From assembly GCA_037951105.1 (NCBI GenBank), contig JBAMJV010003118.1, positions 1-64,000 of the forward strand: a DNA stretch of 64,000 nucleotides. The letters run 5' to 3'. Positions 9,706-22,763 of this stretch are shown here, piece after piece. The notes under the pieces are model-generated. The model ran no database searches. It saw only the letters and a list, made by a program, of their open reading frames with translations, and was not told the origin of the DNA. Source of the DNA: Echinarachnius parma. Its lineage: Eukaryota > Echinodermata > Echinoidea > Clypeasteroida > Echinarachniidae. How positions within the stretch are numbered: the stretch's first letter is position 1; each line of letters opens with the position of its first letter. The position numbers were made by a program, and so were the translations under genes.

Positions 9706-12700
9706 GGACAATATTGATTATGATGTAATGGTGGTAGAGTGTTGTTAGTTGAGGGTGCTCTGCAAACTGACGCTGTGACTGATAAATTAGTGACCTCATG
9801 AATGAAACGTGCATAATTGAGAAAATTAAACAGTTTAAATCATAAAATAACATAGTTTCATTTAATACAAATTTAAAAGGCTTGTCATGGTAAATATTAT
9901 ATTTACCCTGACAGTAAATGACAACAACATTAGCATTTTCGGTCATTAAGTGCAATTCCATCTTTCTTCTGGGCATATCATTCCGGTCATGCCGGTAATT
10001 ATTACGGTGCACAAATCGGTAAAAGCTACAATCATACCGGGTCCCAACTTGTTCTTGCTGAAGGAATTGGTGGTTTAGCTCCGGGTAAATTAAAACAAAT
10101 ATGATATGAATATCAAGAATCGTGTAAAGGAAGTCATAAAGCGTACCTTACAAATAAAATGACCCCATCATTACCACCATGACTCTAATTAGAAAGCGGG
10201 CGTAAAGTAACAATATGTCACTTGCAAGTAAATGGTGCATCAAGATTACCAGCTATAGTGCCACATTGTGTTCTGGTTTTAAGCCCCATAACCCCAACTA
10301 CCCCCCCCCCCCCCTCCTCAATACAAATACGCCAGTGGGGCAGACCCAACATCATTTATGCCTCAGATAGCCGATACAATATTGCTAGTTACGATATATC
10401 CTTGTAAACAAAATGGTTACACTGCTCTTTTGTTGTGGTTCTGTATCTTCTACAGTTTGTCCCTCTGGTTTAGCCTGGCGCAATGGCATAATTTTTCCAA
10501 AAGGCTCGGAAGTCGAAATCATTTCCGACTGACGATTCTTTTCGGTAACTCATTTCCATAAAACATGTACATGTATATCTAAATTGCCTAGTGTATGCGT
10601 AGACAACTTGAAGTCAAGATATTTCTCTTGGTTTGATGTAAAATTGCCAAGTATTCATTGTTACAAAATTGGGGTTCGGAAATAATATCAATTCGATAAA
10701 GAAGGGATAATATGACTGTTTCTAGTAAGTAAGCTTAATTCCAATTCATATGTGTCACAATTAATTATTATGTATATTAATCTAGGGTGAGTTTAACTTT
10801 ATAATTACGTATGATATGGGAGGATTATGGGTATATTTCGGAAGTTATTACATTCACAAGACGCCAATCATGTGTACTGAATGTATATTGAATATACATT
10901 TTCAAAGAGAACCTGCTTAGTCAGGCAACAAACTGTGCATTTTATACAGTTGGCATGCTCTTAGTATTATACCAGTTATGATAACCACGTTTATTTACCC
11001 GGTACACAGATCATATCTTGCGAGTAAACACATCTACGGCAATAGATGAATAGATCATTATATCGCGCGATTCATGAAACTGATTTTCTTTATAATCGAC
11101 ATGTTCAAAGTTCAACAGTTCGTGGTTTTGGCGCGAAATTCTCAACGAGAATTATGAGGGTAAAATCACGTGACATTCCTAATGGTATAATAGCTGCTGA
11201 CGAATGCACACGCTCCAAGCACCCTTACAACCTGGCGGAATTGTCTTTATATTGCATCTGATATACCACTGTATTTAATTGTTATCAACGTATATATATC
11301 AGTCATGTTACATTTCGTTAACGCGTCTGAATAATGTTTTAATAATATTTAATCTAACAAAAGAGAAGTTATTATTTCATGTTTGGCAACATTTATTCAG
11401 ATATTTGTTCTGATTGTTGCAATACTGTATATAAAAATTGTACCAAGTCTAGTAACTTCGTTATCAATACATGAGTGTTTACGACTGAAGAATACAAATG
11501 CAATACATAACATGAGCATTTTTATGGCTGAATGTTTACCCCACGTTAAGCTCGACATGCCGATTCAATATTTACAAAATATACATGAAGGAAAGGGCAT
11601 ATTTACATACAGTGTCAACCATACAATTAGTTGGGAAGAAAAACGACCTCAGTCAAAATATGATTTGATTTTTTACTGCATATTCAATATCTTGACAGTA
11701 AAGACATTCATTTATGATATGCCGCGTAGAGTTGTAATACATTTCTCAACCGCCACGAAGTCTACGAGACCAATACTATAATTTGCTCATAACCTGGGTG
11801 TTTACGTTTTGCATGACCTCTAAAAGCCCGACTTATCATTTAAAAGATCCAGTCATGTCATGCATGCTGGCACAGTTTTGAGAGTCTTCCCGCTAGAATT
11901 TCGAACACAAACAGAACGAAAATAATACAGTGATCATGTGAACGACTCACTATTAGTTTGTATACTAACCATAGTAGGCGTTATTCAAATAACTGTAAGA
12001 GGCATATCTGAACAGTTCAATGTCCTGTGCGTTGAGGCATTTTCCCGCCAAAGCGTTATGATATTTGCATAGTGTTTTGTCCCTAACGTCCTATGCCCTC
12101 TGCTGATTGGTCTATGAGATCTAGCCGCGCTTTATTTGTTCTGAGCGGTTGGGTCAGAGCATACTGATTCTTTCGAGTCATTCAATTATAAATCTCACCA
12201 GTAGCATTTTCGTCAGTACATAGTTAATACCCATGGTGTCTTGGATTCTTGGTTGACAAAATCATCATGCATTTTAATTATTTGATACAAGTATAAGTTT
12301 TGAAAATGGCTCTTTCCAGTAAAATGAACCTGCATCAAAGGATACAAAATATACAGAACAGTATTTTGACAAGGAATCATGAAAATGGATCTCTGGATCT
12401 GAAGCACACCAAGTGGAACTTCTGCATCAAATTTGGCTGATAATTAAATTAATTCTGCCGAAGAAATATATTTGATTAAATTCATGTTCTCATTGGAGAG
12501 GAAATATGAAGCATTACTGAGCGTACATCGGCTGCATGTTTATAGTACGTTTATAGAGACTTAGACGAAATTGTTGCGATGATATTAGTTCTGTTGCATC
12601 TTTTTTACCGAGAGATTCTTCATACCTGCAGGTAATTATCCTCATTCTCTTGTACAATATAGTTATAAAGCTTCTTTGTTTGAACTCAGCAACTCTATAT

Positions 12701-12800
12701 TAATATATACTTTAAATAAAGAATATATATATATATTAATATATACTTTAAATAAAAATAATGATAGGTTGTATTTATCAATCATCATTTCGTATCATCA
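9706..12800. other. Intergenic, no firm feature
   Basis: Mostly unique AT-rich sequence. A C-run lies near 10304-10315, and a small duplicated AT word (TTAATATATACTTTAAATAAA) occurs twice at about 12700-12756. A 132-codon open frame at 11383-11781 starts on TTG and has no recognisable domain. Confidence 0.45.
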
Positions 12801-12814
12801 CACAACTTCCCTAC

Positions 12815-13470
12815 AATGGCGGGCAAATCTGAACGCTATGTCGTTGGACTCTGCCCGATTTTCGATTGTGCACATTCCATGTACCAGATCACCACTAAGC
12901 AGGTGGTCCATGGTCTGCGGGCCTTGACCGCACTCACAATCTGTATCCCCGAGTTCATCATGTTGGTTTTGCATCTTCCCATATACCAGTCTGAAGTCTA
13001 TTCAGGCTACGCCAAGTCATCCAGGGTTGGTAGAATCATGCTGGTAATTTCTCAGATGGCAGCATAGGCATAAACATGTCTACTGGCATCTCGTCCAGCC
13101 TCTCCTCCCAGAGTTTAAGCCTTCTTGAAGGCACGCTGTCAGTCCAGGGACTCAATAAATCAATGAAGTTTTTCCGTGACTTAAGACGCCGAGGATGCAG
13201 TGGGTGGGCATGTTTGTCTCAGTAGTTCCTTCTGGCTATATACTGCTGTCCTTGTTTCAGGGGTTGCGATGCCAGTCCTGATGGTTGGTCTCCCACATCC
13301 TGTAATGTAACGGCAGCTTGTGTTAAGCACTGCACTGGATCAATCTGCTTTGCATGTGCTGAGCTTTCCCATTCCGGGCAGGCATATTCTGCAGCAGAAT
13401 AGCAGAGATCCAGAGCAGTAGGTCTGAATGTTGTTGGGTTTGCTCCCCGCTTGGATGTGCTCAGTTTGCC
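12815..13470 (-). mobile_element. LINE ORF2 C-terminal fragment (minus strand)
   Basis: Read on the minus strand, broken frames give typical LINE C-terminal motifs: RPTALDLCYSAAEYACPEW upstream, then WRSLNRLQTGIWEDAKPT, then CECGQGPQTMDHLL. The order RP..ALCYS..EY..P.W, then LNR..TG, then C.CG..QTM.HLL is that of the region after the reverse transcriptase in I/Jockey-like LINEs. The local GC content is higher than its surroundings. Several frame changes show that it is dead. Confidence 0.75.
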
Positions 13471-13479
13471 AAAAAGGGC

Positions 13480-14248
13480 ATTTTATTATTGGTTAATAAT
13501 ATAATTATTAATTTGTCTATGATGAGTTATTCATGTCCTTGTGTATCTATTAAATCGTCTCTGTTTATTTCATAAACGTATGCACGTATACTTTAGAACA
13601 AAATAATAGAAACAAAAAGCTAGACATTAATATACATACACCATGCACCAATACTATATTGAAAACATGTAAAGATAACAATTTCGAGTGTTAGTAAATA
13701 TTGCATAAAATCAAGCATACTCCAATCATTTAGATGATATAAACGGATATGTCATATTTCACCCTATTCAGATTGCTTTTTGTTTTTCATTACTTAATCA
13801 CGTTGTCAGCAAATAGCAGAAAGTCCCATTGGTATTGGAAAGATTTTGAAGAAAAAATGGTCTACCTTTCGGAATGTTTTCAAAGCTGAATGTGTAATGG
13901 GCGTGTGTAGTCCAATACGAGATCACTCCATAATCATAACAGTATTAATGCGCACTATGTTCCGGCGAGCCTACTTCTGGCAACTTACAGCCAAGGGGTG
14001 TTAATGTTTCGAATATTTTGATAAATAATCAGTAGAGAAGAATTACAGTGTTTTTAAACCAGAAAATTGTAACCTAAAGTACGAAAATTCTATATTTCGT
14101 CCTATAAATATGTATTTGATAACTTCAGAAGACGTCCATCCATTGCCATTTACCAGGCGATCCCCATATGGCATTTCGGACGTTTCCAAGTCCGCCAGCC
14201 CCGCCCCATGCATTGCTTGCGGAACATCCGCGTGAACATCAAATCCGC
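13480..14248. other. Upstream region of LRR gene D, no feature seen
   Basis: AT-rich with no recognisable element. The minus-strand open frame at 14043-14324 has no family resemblance. Confidence 0.4.
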
Positions 14249-14291
14249 GTGAGCACCATAGAGTTATATATATAACTCTATGGTGAGCACC
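14249..14291. repeat. Perfect 32-bp palindrome with 9-bp direct repeats
   Basis: CACCATAGAGTTATAT and its complement form a perfect hairpin at 14254-14285. GTGAGCACC occurs at both edges (14249-14257 and 14283-14291). It looks like a tiny insertion with a 9-bp target duplication, about 340 bp upstream of gene D. Confidence 0.6.
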
Positions 14292-14625
14292 GACGTCGAC
14301 GGTTCCGTAACCGAAATCCGACATGGTTCGTCTGTTGATGTTTTCGGGTGAAAAGATTCGACTTGCAATGATTTAATTTCGGTTTTTCATTGCTAATTGT
14401 CTTCATTAGGTAGTTAGGAATTATATCAATACTCATTTAACGGCGACAAGCTTTGTTTGAAGGTGAAAATACTGCAACGCCGGCTGTCGGTTATTCTGCT
14501 GTGTGTGGCTTATACTAGTAGCTGGCATTGCATGTACGAATTGGATTGGTAACTGATTTGACGTCAGAAACATTCTTATATTTGAGAAACTTTTTCTATA
14601 CTTTTATCCTTGTGGTCTGACTTTT

Positions 14626-14904
14626 GTGATATTCATTATGTACATGTATCTATGGATTTCAGTTGCCATGCTTTGGGTATGTTCTTCGGTGTTTGGAGAC
14701 ACAAGGACAGATCAGTGTCCATGCCGTGTCGATACAGCCCATCATGCCCACTGCGATAATGCCAGCCTTCGCAATATTCCGATGTGTCTTCGAGTGTACA
14801 TTCTGAATGTTGATCACAACGAAATAACTGAAATAGAATCCGGGATATTCAGCAGATTTGACGTTTTGGAACGCCTTGGTCTTAGCCATAACATGATAGC
14901 CGAG
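14626..14904 (+). CDS. LRR transmembrane receptor gene D, exon 1 (signal peptide, LRRNT, LRR1)
   Basis: Encodes residues 1-93. Residues 1-24 are a strongly hydrophobic signal peptide (several Met starts at 1, 5 and 7; the first is used here). The LRRNT cap has cysteines 31, 33, 43 and 54. One LRR follows (VYILNVDHNEITEI) and the exon ends inside the next one (LGLSHNMIAE). The donor GTTTGT at 14905 is weaker than the GTAAGT of its relatives but sits at the same phase-0 point in the LRR. It joins smoothly to the acceptor before 24691 (...NMIAE then LPRRTFAGAPNL). The two exons are 9.8 kb apart, with LINEs and MITEs between them. An additional small exon cannot be excluded but is not needed. Confidence 0.8.
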
Positions 14905-15189
14905 GTTTGTGTTTGTATGCTTTTAATATCAATATAATGAATTCAGAATAGTTGATAATGACCAACCCTAAAAAATGCTTTAAGAACGCGCAGCTGAAAT
15001 CCGAAATCACATATTATGTATTTCAGTATCACGTGTGTAGGCCCTACTGTAATGTCACACCCGAACAATATGCGAATCTTACAAGTTAAATTTACATCTG
15101 CCTCAAAATATTTAATATATCTAGCCTATGCCTCTCCACTGCAGAAGAAAGACCTGTTCATTACCATTCCATTATCTTCTTTCTTGTGC

Positions 15190-15625
15190 TTATCGCATCA
15201 ACACAACCAAAGTCTCTGATGTCATCCATCTAACGCCTACTCTGTCTGCCTCTTCGTCTGGTTTGTGTTCTTGATGTCCAATTAGTTATATTATGTGTCC
15301 ATCTGTTGTTTTTCGTCTTGCAAGGTAGCTTGCCCATCTCCATTTCTTTGTTTGTATTTCCTGTAAAATATCCCGGGCATTTGTTTCCCTTCTTAAGTCA
15401 TTTCTGACCTTGTCTCTTCTTGTAACTCCTACCATAATCCTTTACATTGCTCTTTCTGTGACTAAGCTTCTTTTCCAATGTCTTAGTTGACGTTGCTGCC
15501 CAAGTCTCTGCCCCGTATGATAGTACCGAAATTAAACTCTGATTGAAGATCTGTCTTTTGATGGAGATTGGAAGACTCGCATCTCTGAATATGAGAATAT
15601 GAGTTTCGCCGAAGCTAGCTGTATT
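15190..15625 (-). mobile_element. RTE-type LINE ORF2 C-terminal fragment (minus strand)
   Basis: Minus-strand translation across several frames gives SVLSYGAETWAATSTKTLEKK, then RNDLRRETNARDILQEIQ, KWRWASYLARR and TQTRRRGRQSRR-type sequence, then a DDIRDFG-like segment. This is the series seen after the reverse transcriptase of RTE and related LINEs (YG.E.W / W.GH.AR / TRRRGR...DDI). It is dead and lies in the intron of gene D, antisense to it. Confidence 0.75.
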
Positions 15626-15639
15626 CTTTTTTGCGATTC

Positions 15640-17924
15640 TCCTGCCGTTTCATTTTCAAGGGTGATTTTTTTTTACCGAGGTATATTTAGCTATCCACCT
15701 TCTCAATTGCCATCAACTGTTATTGTATGGTCTGGTATCATTTAATATTAGAGATTAGATGATAAAACGCAACGAGTGCTATGTGATGCTAAAATACAAG
15801 GATCTACCAAGATTAACATGTTTTGATCTGGGCTGTCTCATTATCCAGGTCAATTAAATGGTTTGATGTTCATTGCATTTATAATTTGTTTTATTACGTT
15901 TTACTTTCGTATAATTTTGATATAATGTTTACCACTTTATTTAACGTTTTTGACAAGCTACTATGAATTACCTAGTTGGACAATTAGCATCTTGGCCATA
16001 GATCTATATCGGCTATGTTAAACAAATAATACATTTGGAACTTTTGAAGGTTCACTTAATCCCTCAAAAACGATTGCCATAAAGAGAACATGTTTGTGGA
16101 AAGTTTCACACTATTTAACAAAATAAAATGAATTGACCAAAACATACGTTTAAATATTCCTTAGGTGCTAAATTAGAAAATAATTATGAGAGCATTATAC
16201 ATTTAGCAGTAATCATAACACAACACCCATATCAATGTACATTTCAAGAGAAAGATGTTGGCTTCAATGTATCAATCGAAAGCCCACTCACATTATTGCA
16301 TTGTTTTGTAACATTGAAGTGAAATGTTATTGTTTAATTTATTTCACTATTTGATCAAGCACACATCTCGAGCATAATTAGATTTGAAAACCAGCTATAA
16401 ATATGAACAATTCCAGTTAGATAATATGAATTTGTTGGTGATGCTGCTGTACCATAGAATCTTCGTTAATCACTTAGCCTTTTTACAAGTGTTACAAAAT
16501 ATTACAGGGATGAATATATGTTATTAATTGTTATAATTATGATATCATAAGACATTTAACATTATATTTTTGTGATCCTAAATTTTCAACTGAATTATAT
16601 TATTCACGTGATCATTACTATAAATTATGTTTATATAGAATATAATATATAATATTTATATAGAACCTGAAACAAAAATGTATTTTCTTCTAATTATATA
16701 ACTTGCGTGATTCATGATCCGTTAACTGAATTCGTCTCATTGGCCTTTTTGAATTGTCATTCGCACCCTAGAATGTTTTTTTTTTTTGAGGGGGCCTTCA
16801 TAATACGACTTTTCCATATCATCTATAGTGAACAGTGTTTGTGGTGTGCATGTGGCCCTATTGATATGTACGTTGCATCTTCATTGCATCATATAGAAAA
16901 TGTCTTGAATATGACTAGGCTTTTTTATAATATGTCATTTCAACGTTTGTACTATTTAGTTCACTCCAAATTTACTCCACAAAGTGAATGCATGCACCGA
17001 TTGCAATGAACATAATTTACAGTCAGCTAGGTCACATATTAGATGTGCAAAGTCCATGAGTCCCATTGTTATTTAAATCACCGCTCGCATGTAGTTCACA
17101 AAAATAGGTGATAGAACAATTAAAATAGAAATCAGAAATATGTTTTTACGCAAAAGAGGTAATATGTGTTTCATAATATATATACATTATCTTTTTAATG
17201 TAAATTTAAGCATTCACGATGTATGCGCAGGCAGCAGCATTTCTTCGATAGCTTTGACATCGAGCATCGAAAATGGCGCGCTCATTGTACACAGAATAGC
17301 ACGTGCAAGTTACGGTTCGCGGGGAAAATTCATATCGCTTTATTTACAGCACTTAGGTTGCGTACACGTACCAACGGGATGAGGCGGCTGCGCAGTGTGT
17401 TGTCGTAAACATAAAACCCGCCTACCAAGTTCCGGCACATAATGTGTGCTTCGTAGCGAAAAATTATGAACGTCGTTCTGTTATATAGGTCTGAAATTGC
17501 CACACACAACAAATTGTGTTGCGATAATAAGTATCATCCAATGCCTTTTTCGTAATCACTGGTAATAATACATATACCTGTATGTCCAGCATAAGGAGGA
17601 AATAGTTATATTTATATTTTACATGTTCTTAACCTTACGGACGTTACGACTTTTCACAATCATTATTGTATAGCGTTTGAGTCATCCGAAAGATATTGGA
17701 GATATATACGAAATATGGACATCAGGGTTGGCGCTATATATCAAACATCCAATATTTTGTATAAAATCACCTTCATTGACTTGTGTGTTGTAAACATTGT
17801 ACAAATATTTTTTCTATGTAGTATGTTGAAAACAAATCAATTAAGGTATAGTTGGCCCCAAAATCATGCTTATGACACTACACATGCGATAACATCTAAT
17901 GTTTCCGTTGAATGACGATTCCAT
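15640..17924. other. Gene D intron, no feature seen
   Basis: Very AT-rich unique sequence. A short GC-richer patch lies at 17225-17460 with a 62-codon open frame on +, without recognisable similarity. Confidence 0.45.
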
Positions 17925-19340
17925 TTTATTTTTTAAATTTCAATCATTCTTGCTTCCAACAAAACATTACAAATGAATTATACTAATTTACACAAAATAG
18001 AGATAAACATATTTGAAACAGGAGGGGTCCACTAAGAACCAATGCTTGCAATTGTGGACCCCTCAAATAATAGTTAGGAATATTGTATATTTAAATTAAC
18101 ACATTCTAGACTACAACAAAGAACTAGGGGAAAAGGGATGCCAACAGAGACCAACGTGGGACAAGAGAGAACTTTACATGACAAAGATAGGAGAAGACGG
18201 ACACAATACAAAAATTAGACACTGCTAAAATGAAGTGAGAGATCGGGGGTACAAATGTGAACAATTACAGGATGAGCTGCATGTGGGGTTCGGGAGAAAA
18301 TTAGGAAGAAGAGTTGCGCTTAGAAAGGAGCTATGCATGAAAAGGCACAATATATCATATCAGATTACATGTTGAGTCCGCGAGTAAAACAAGACCTTGT
18401 TTAGGATGATGTAAGGACGGGGAAAGAATAAATAGGCGATATAATTCAATGATGTTCATAAGATTGTAATATAAACAATTCTAATTTTTCTTTAAAATAT
18501 TAATAAATGGAGCATTTTTTATCCATAATTTGGGGCCTTCATATATAAATGTATTTTGAGCAAGGAGGGTCCGCAAGAGAGGTAAATGAAATTCTTCCGA
18601 ATGTCTAGTTGGATAATTATGGACTGAGCTATTAAAAAAAAAACATTTCTTGAAAACAGATTGCAACATAAAATAGTATCATTATAATTATACATAAATT
18701 GACCAAGTTGAACTAAATATAGGTACTTTACCTTTAGTATCTTAAACAAAAATAAAGAGTCTGTATGGGAGCGAAAGGGGGAATTACAAATGATACGAAT
18801 CATCTTCTTTTGTAGTAACGACACTTTATCTAATAAAGTTGTATGTGTGTTACCTCAAACTAAGAGACCATAATTCAAGTATGGAGGTATCAAAACACTA
18901 TAAAGCATAATTAATTAATTGGAAAGGAAGACATGTCTTTACTTTATTAATAATACCAATGTTTCGAGAAATAATCTTGCAAATATTATCAATATGATAT
19001 TTACAAGAAAGGTTATTATCAACCGTTACACCCACAAATGTAATGAATGAAACACACTCCAATGGGGTGTTTTCAAAAACTATGTTAGCCGGTAACGAAT
19101 CTATAGATTTACTAAACAACATATATTTCGTTTTCTGGAGATTCAATGATAATTTGTTCGCTCTAATCCACGATAAAATATTACTCATTTCAATATTAAT
19201 TATTTCAACTAATCTATAAGAATCATTATGGGAAAAAATTAAAATTTGTTTCATCAGCGAAAAGTACGAAAGACATTTCAGATGATCGACAAAAGTCATT
19301 AATATATTTTTTTTTTTAAAGTGGGCTTAATATACCGTAG

Positions 19341-20326
19341 CTACACCAGTAACGGATCACTTTTTGGTGGATACAATTTCTTGCTAAGACAAAATATTTT
19401 TTATGGACTATCATACATCGTTGGAAAGCTAAAATGGTGCAGATTACGAATATTGTCAATTCAAATTCATTCCGTCACTAATAAGCAAATCACTGCGCGT
19501 TTTACGAACCCCTTACGCTGCACCAGTAACGGATCACCACTACACCAGTAACGGATCACCTGGCTTTATTTTAAAAATAATTGTCCAATTATCTTAATTT
19601 TTTCATGAAAGTGTTAGCAAATTAGCAATTAATATCCAGGAAAAATGTTACTTCTTAAACGTGCTTCCTTATTTAGTTATGAGGAGTTGAATTCTGCCAG
19701 ACACGATCCTTATGAAATGTTAGCAAAAATCACACAAAAACCTAATTTTACCAAAATATCCAAGAAATTTTCGATTTTCAATTTAGAAATATCACAGATT
19801 CTAGTGAAATACATTGTTACAGCAAAACAAAATTAATTCTGATCTTTTTTTTTTTCTTTATAAGGATTTGAAAATGGGTGATCCGTTACTGGTGTAGATA
19901 ATTTCTGCTGTAATTATACATTAAAAATTGCCTTTTTTTTACAATAAGCCTGCACCCAAACACCGGGGAAATGCTGTGGGGTGTATACCAGAACATCTTT
20001 TTGTGTTAATAATACATGAATTCTAGATCCGTCGGCATATTTTTGTTTTTTAAACATCTTATTTTTAAAAATATTTTAATTTTTTCCCAGTTTTTTTCTT
20101 GAAAATCTGAAATCTGTACATTTCGTCACTAGATGACACTATTTTGAAGGCTAATTTCTCATTTTTGCGCAATGATCATGGAACTGAGGTTTATCACTTT
20201 TAAAAAGGAGATGATAAAGTTTATATTAGATGCACATTCCTCTTCCAGTTATGAAAATTAAAACAATTAGATAGTCACAAACGTCTTCATGCATCAATTT
20301 GGGTAGGTGATCCGTTACTGGTGTAG
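19341..20326. mobile_element. TIR element with CTACACCAGTAACGGATCAC ends, inside the LINE
   Basis: A 20-bp end CTACACCAGTAACGGATCAC at 19341-19360 is matched by its exact complement at 20307-20326. Two further direct copies lie near 19517 and 19540, and one inverted copy at 19878-19897, so a 358-bp element (19540-19897) appears nested in the larger one. No transposase is visible. It cuts the LINE reverse transcriptase region, so it is younger than the LINE. Confidence 0.8.
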
Positions 20327-21089
20327 AAACGGTACTACCTTGTGGAACACCACCATTTATATTACGGGGAGCTGAAGAGTTATCATTCAAAAATGCTACT
20401 GCCTTCTATCTGAAAGATAGCTCCTGGACCACTCCAAGGCCATCCCATGTACACCATAATGTGAAAGTTTATAAAGTAAAATATCGTGGTTAATCGTGTC
20501 GAAGGCCTTGGAGAAGTCTAGGAAAATGCCTATCGTATGAGAATATTTGTCGATTGCATGAGCTACCTTCGCAATAAAATACAATAATGCGTGTACAGTA
20601 TTATGTTTCCCTAAAACTAAATTGGAGATTAGAAAATATATCATTATTTTTTTAAAAGGATACTCTCCGAGAATAAATTATCTTTTCTAAGATTTTCGAA
20701 AAAGAGGACAATAAATAAATCGGTCAATAATTATTTACATCTAACTTATCACCCTTTTTAAACAAAGGAATAACCTTATCAATTTTCATAGAGTTTGGTA
20801 CCTGCCTATATAAAAAAAAAAAAGACAAATTAAAAATATGAACGAGAGGATCCACAACGGAAGATATAATGCCCTTTAAAATAAAATTATTAATTTCATC
20901 ATGGCATGAACCTTTATTAGAATCAAGTATCGAAACAATATCTAAAATTTCATATCTTTAGTAGGAGAAAAAAATATAGAGTTTGGATTAGGCTGGCCCC
21001 CAAAATCAACAAAATGCTTATTTGATGGGGGATATTAACAGCAAGATTTTCACCAATCGAAGAAAAGTAATTATTTAGAATATGTACTA

Positions 21090-21429
21090 TCCCAGCTAGC
21101 CACCTGATGTTGGGCCGATGTCGGAATTTGGTTGCCGGATGTCGGCATATCGCCGTTGGCTCGAGGTTAAAATGTCCGCCAGCCCAACATCGTCACGACG
21201 TCATTTTTGTGATATATTGGCATAAGGTCATTTTCCGACAATGGCCCAACATCATGTCATGAGATGATGTTGGGCCATTGTCGGAAAATGACGTTATGCC
21301 AATATATCACAAAAATGACGTCGTGACGATGTTGGGCTGGCGGACATTTTAACCTCGAGCCAACGGCGATATGCCGACATCCGGCAACCAAATTCCGACA
21401 TCGGCCCGACATCAGGTGGCTAGCTGGGA
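21090..21429. mobile_element. 340-bp near-perfect foldback palindrome
   Basis: It starts TCCCAGCTAGCCACCTGATG and ends CATCAGGTGGCTAGCTGGGA. The arms of about 163 bp match nearly base for base around a CATGTCATGAGATG centre. Short words (GATGTTGGGC, CCGATGTCGG, GCCGACATCCGG) recur within the arms. No coding capacity. It lies within the LINE. Confidence 0.85.
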
Positions 21430-22059
21430 TGTCCCTAGGATCCTCAACAATCTAATCATTAAACTTAATTTTTTTATGTCAGATTTATTATTAGTAACAT
21501 TCATTGCCTGCTTAATCATTTTCAAAGTATTTTTCATATCATGTTTATATATGCCAACATATTTTCAAAATACCTTTTCTTTTCCAAACGAATAATATTA
21601 GTCCAAATATTTGTATAAGATGCATATTTAATTTTCAATCTCTCTGTGCCATCTAATTTATGTTTATAAAAAGGATTATTATTTCTATTTATCGAACGTA
21701 ATATCGATTTAGTTATCCAAGGAAGCGTTGGTGTCTTTTTGTAATCATTAATTTTAATAAAAGTATCTTATTGATTATTCAAAATATCACAAACATTGTC
21801 GTAAGAAAAATTCACTTCATCTACACAATAAACAGGAGACCAATCCACATGTTCAAGACTAGAAGCAAGACTAACTAATTTGTTATAAGTGACTTTACGT
21901 CTAAATGAACGTGGGTCATAATTATTAATCGATTGAGATACAGTATAATGTGTTACAATAGGATAATGCTAAGTTATGTCTTTAAAATCTATGCATAATC
22001 GAATTTTTACATTTTAATTTAATAAGAATAATCGGTCAGATTCCTGTATGGACCAAGAT

Positions 22060-22740
22060 ATACGGGGGCCAGGGCTGTGTGAATTTAATTATTATTGTTT
22101 CGAAAAATTCTCCGAAATTTCCCAATCCTGATTTGCAAGATATTGTTTTTATACAAATGTTGATAAATAAAAAGTAATGTTAAAATACCGAAAAATACAA
22201 ATCCCCAAAACCTAAAACCCAGCCCTTATCAGAGCACTTTTGCTTGATTTTGTTATGATTTGTAATGATTTATATTGCCCAAACATTAACAAAAAAATCC
22301 GTCGTAAGTTACGTTTTTATTCACTTTGCAATTTCTTTAAATAGTTCGAATGAACTATACTCTGCAGGAAAGACACGTTTAAAATAAAACTAAATCACAA
22401 TTTCAATTTAGAACCTGGTATGGAACATATAAACAAAATATAAATAAATTAAAATCAAAATTAAACAAACTGAAAAATCCATAATCAGTTAACTCTTAGA
22501 CATTTTTGTAATTTATATACAATTTTGTTCTAATGCAATGTATCCTCCACAGGAAAATATATGTTTAAATTGCAAACTTGTTTGATGCCTTTTGAAAAAT
22601 ATATTTCAAAATCGATTTAAGTTAGCAATTTAGATAACAGTTGTTTTTGTTGGTCTTCAAACGTCTTTCCAGACCTTAAAACGAGCTCAATTCAGAACTA
22701 TTTAAACTTGTCGTGATTTGTATAAGAGATAATAAACATC
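22060..22740. repeat. Dispersed repeat (R5), related to 56550-57115
   Basis: Shared words include GTCAGATT...TGTATGGA, GGGCTGTGTGAATTTAA versus GGGCTGTTTGAATTTAA, and AATGCA...CTCCACAGGAAA versus ...CTCTACAGGAAA...ATGTTT. The similarity is patchy and the boundaries are not defined. Confidence 0.3.
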
Positions 22741-22763
22741 GCCCAACACTGGTATAAAACATA

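Larger units (their letters stand above)
17925..21970 (-). mobile_element. Degenerate CR1/Jockey-group LINE, minus strand, with two insertions
   Basis: In the minus direction from about 21970: an endonuclease-RT linker (PWITKSILRSINRNNN ... YKHKLDGTERLKIKY ... EKKRYFENML), then RT motifs FLDFSKAFDTINHDILLYKL and YLSDRRQ (20396-20644), GVPQGST (about 20340), YINDF and FADE in place of FADD (about 19265-19310), SWIRANKLSLNLQKTKYMLF (near 19150) and a C-terminal region to about 18481. The 3' end is near 17925 (TTGAAATTTAAAAAATAAAA on the minus strand). Stops and shifts are frequent. A TIR element (19341-20326) is inserted just after GVPQGST, and a palindrome (21090-21429) lies further upstream. 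The whole sits antisense in the gene D intron. Confidence 0.8.

Noticed and set aside
11383-11781. 132-codon plus-strand open frame with a hydrophobic start
   Set aside because: Starts on TTG, has no recognisable domain, and AT-rich codon use equals that of the surrounding non-coding DNA.
14043-14324. 93-codon minus-strand open frame upstream of gene D
   Set aside because: Crosses the small palindrome insertion and has no recognisable similarity.
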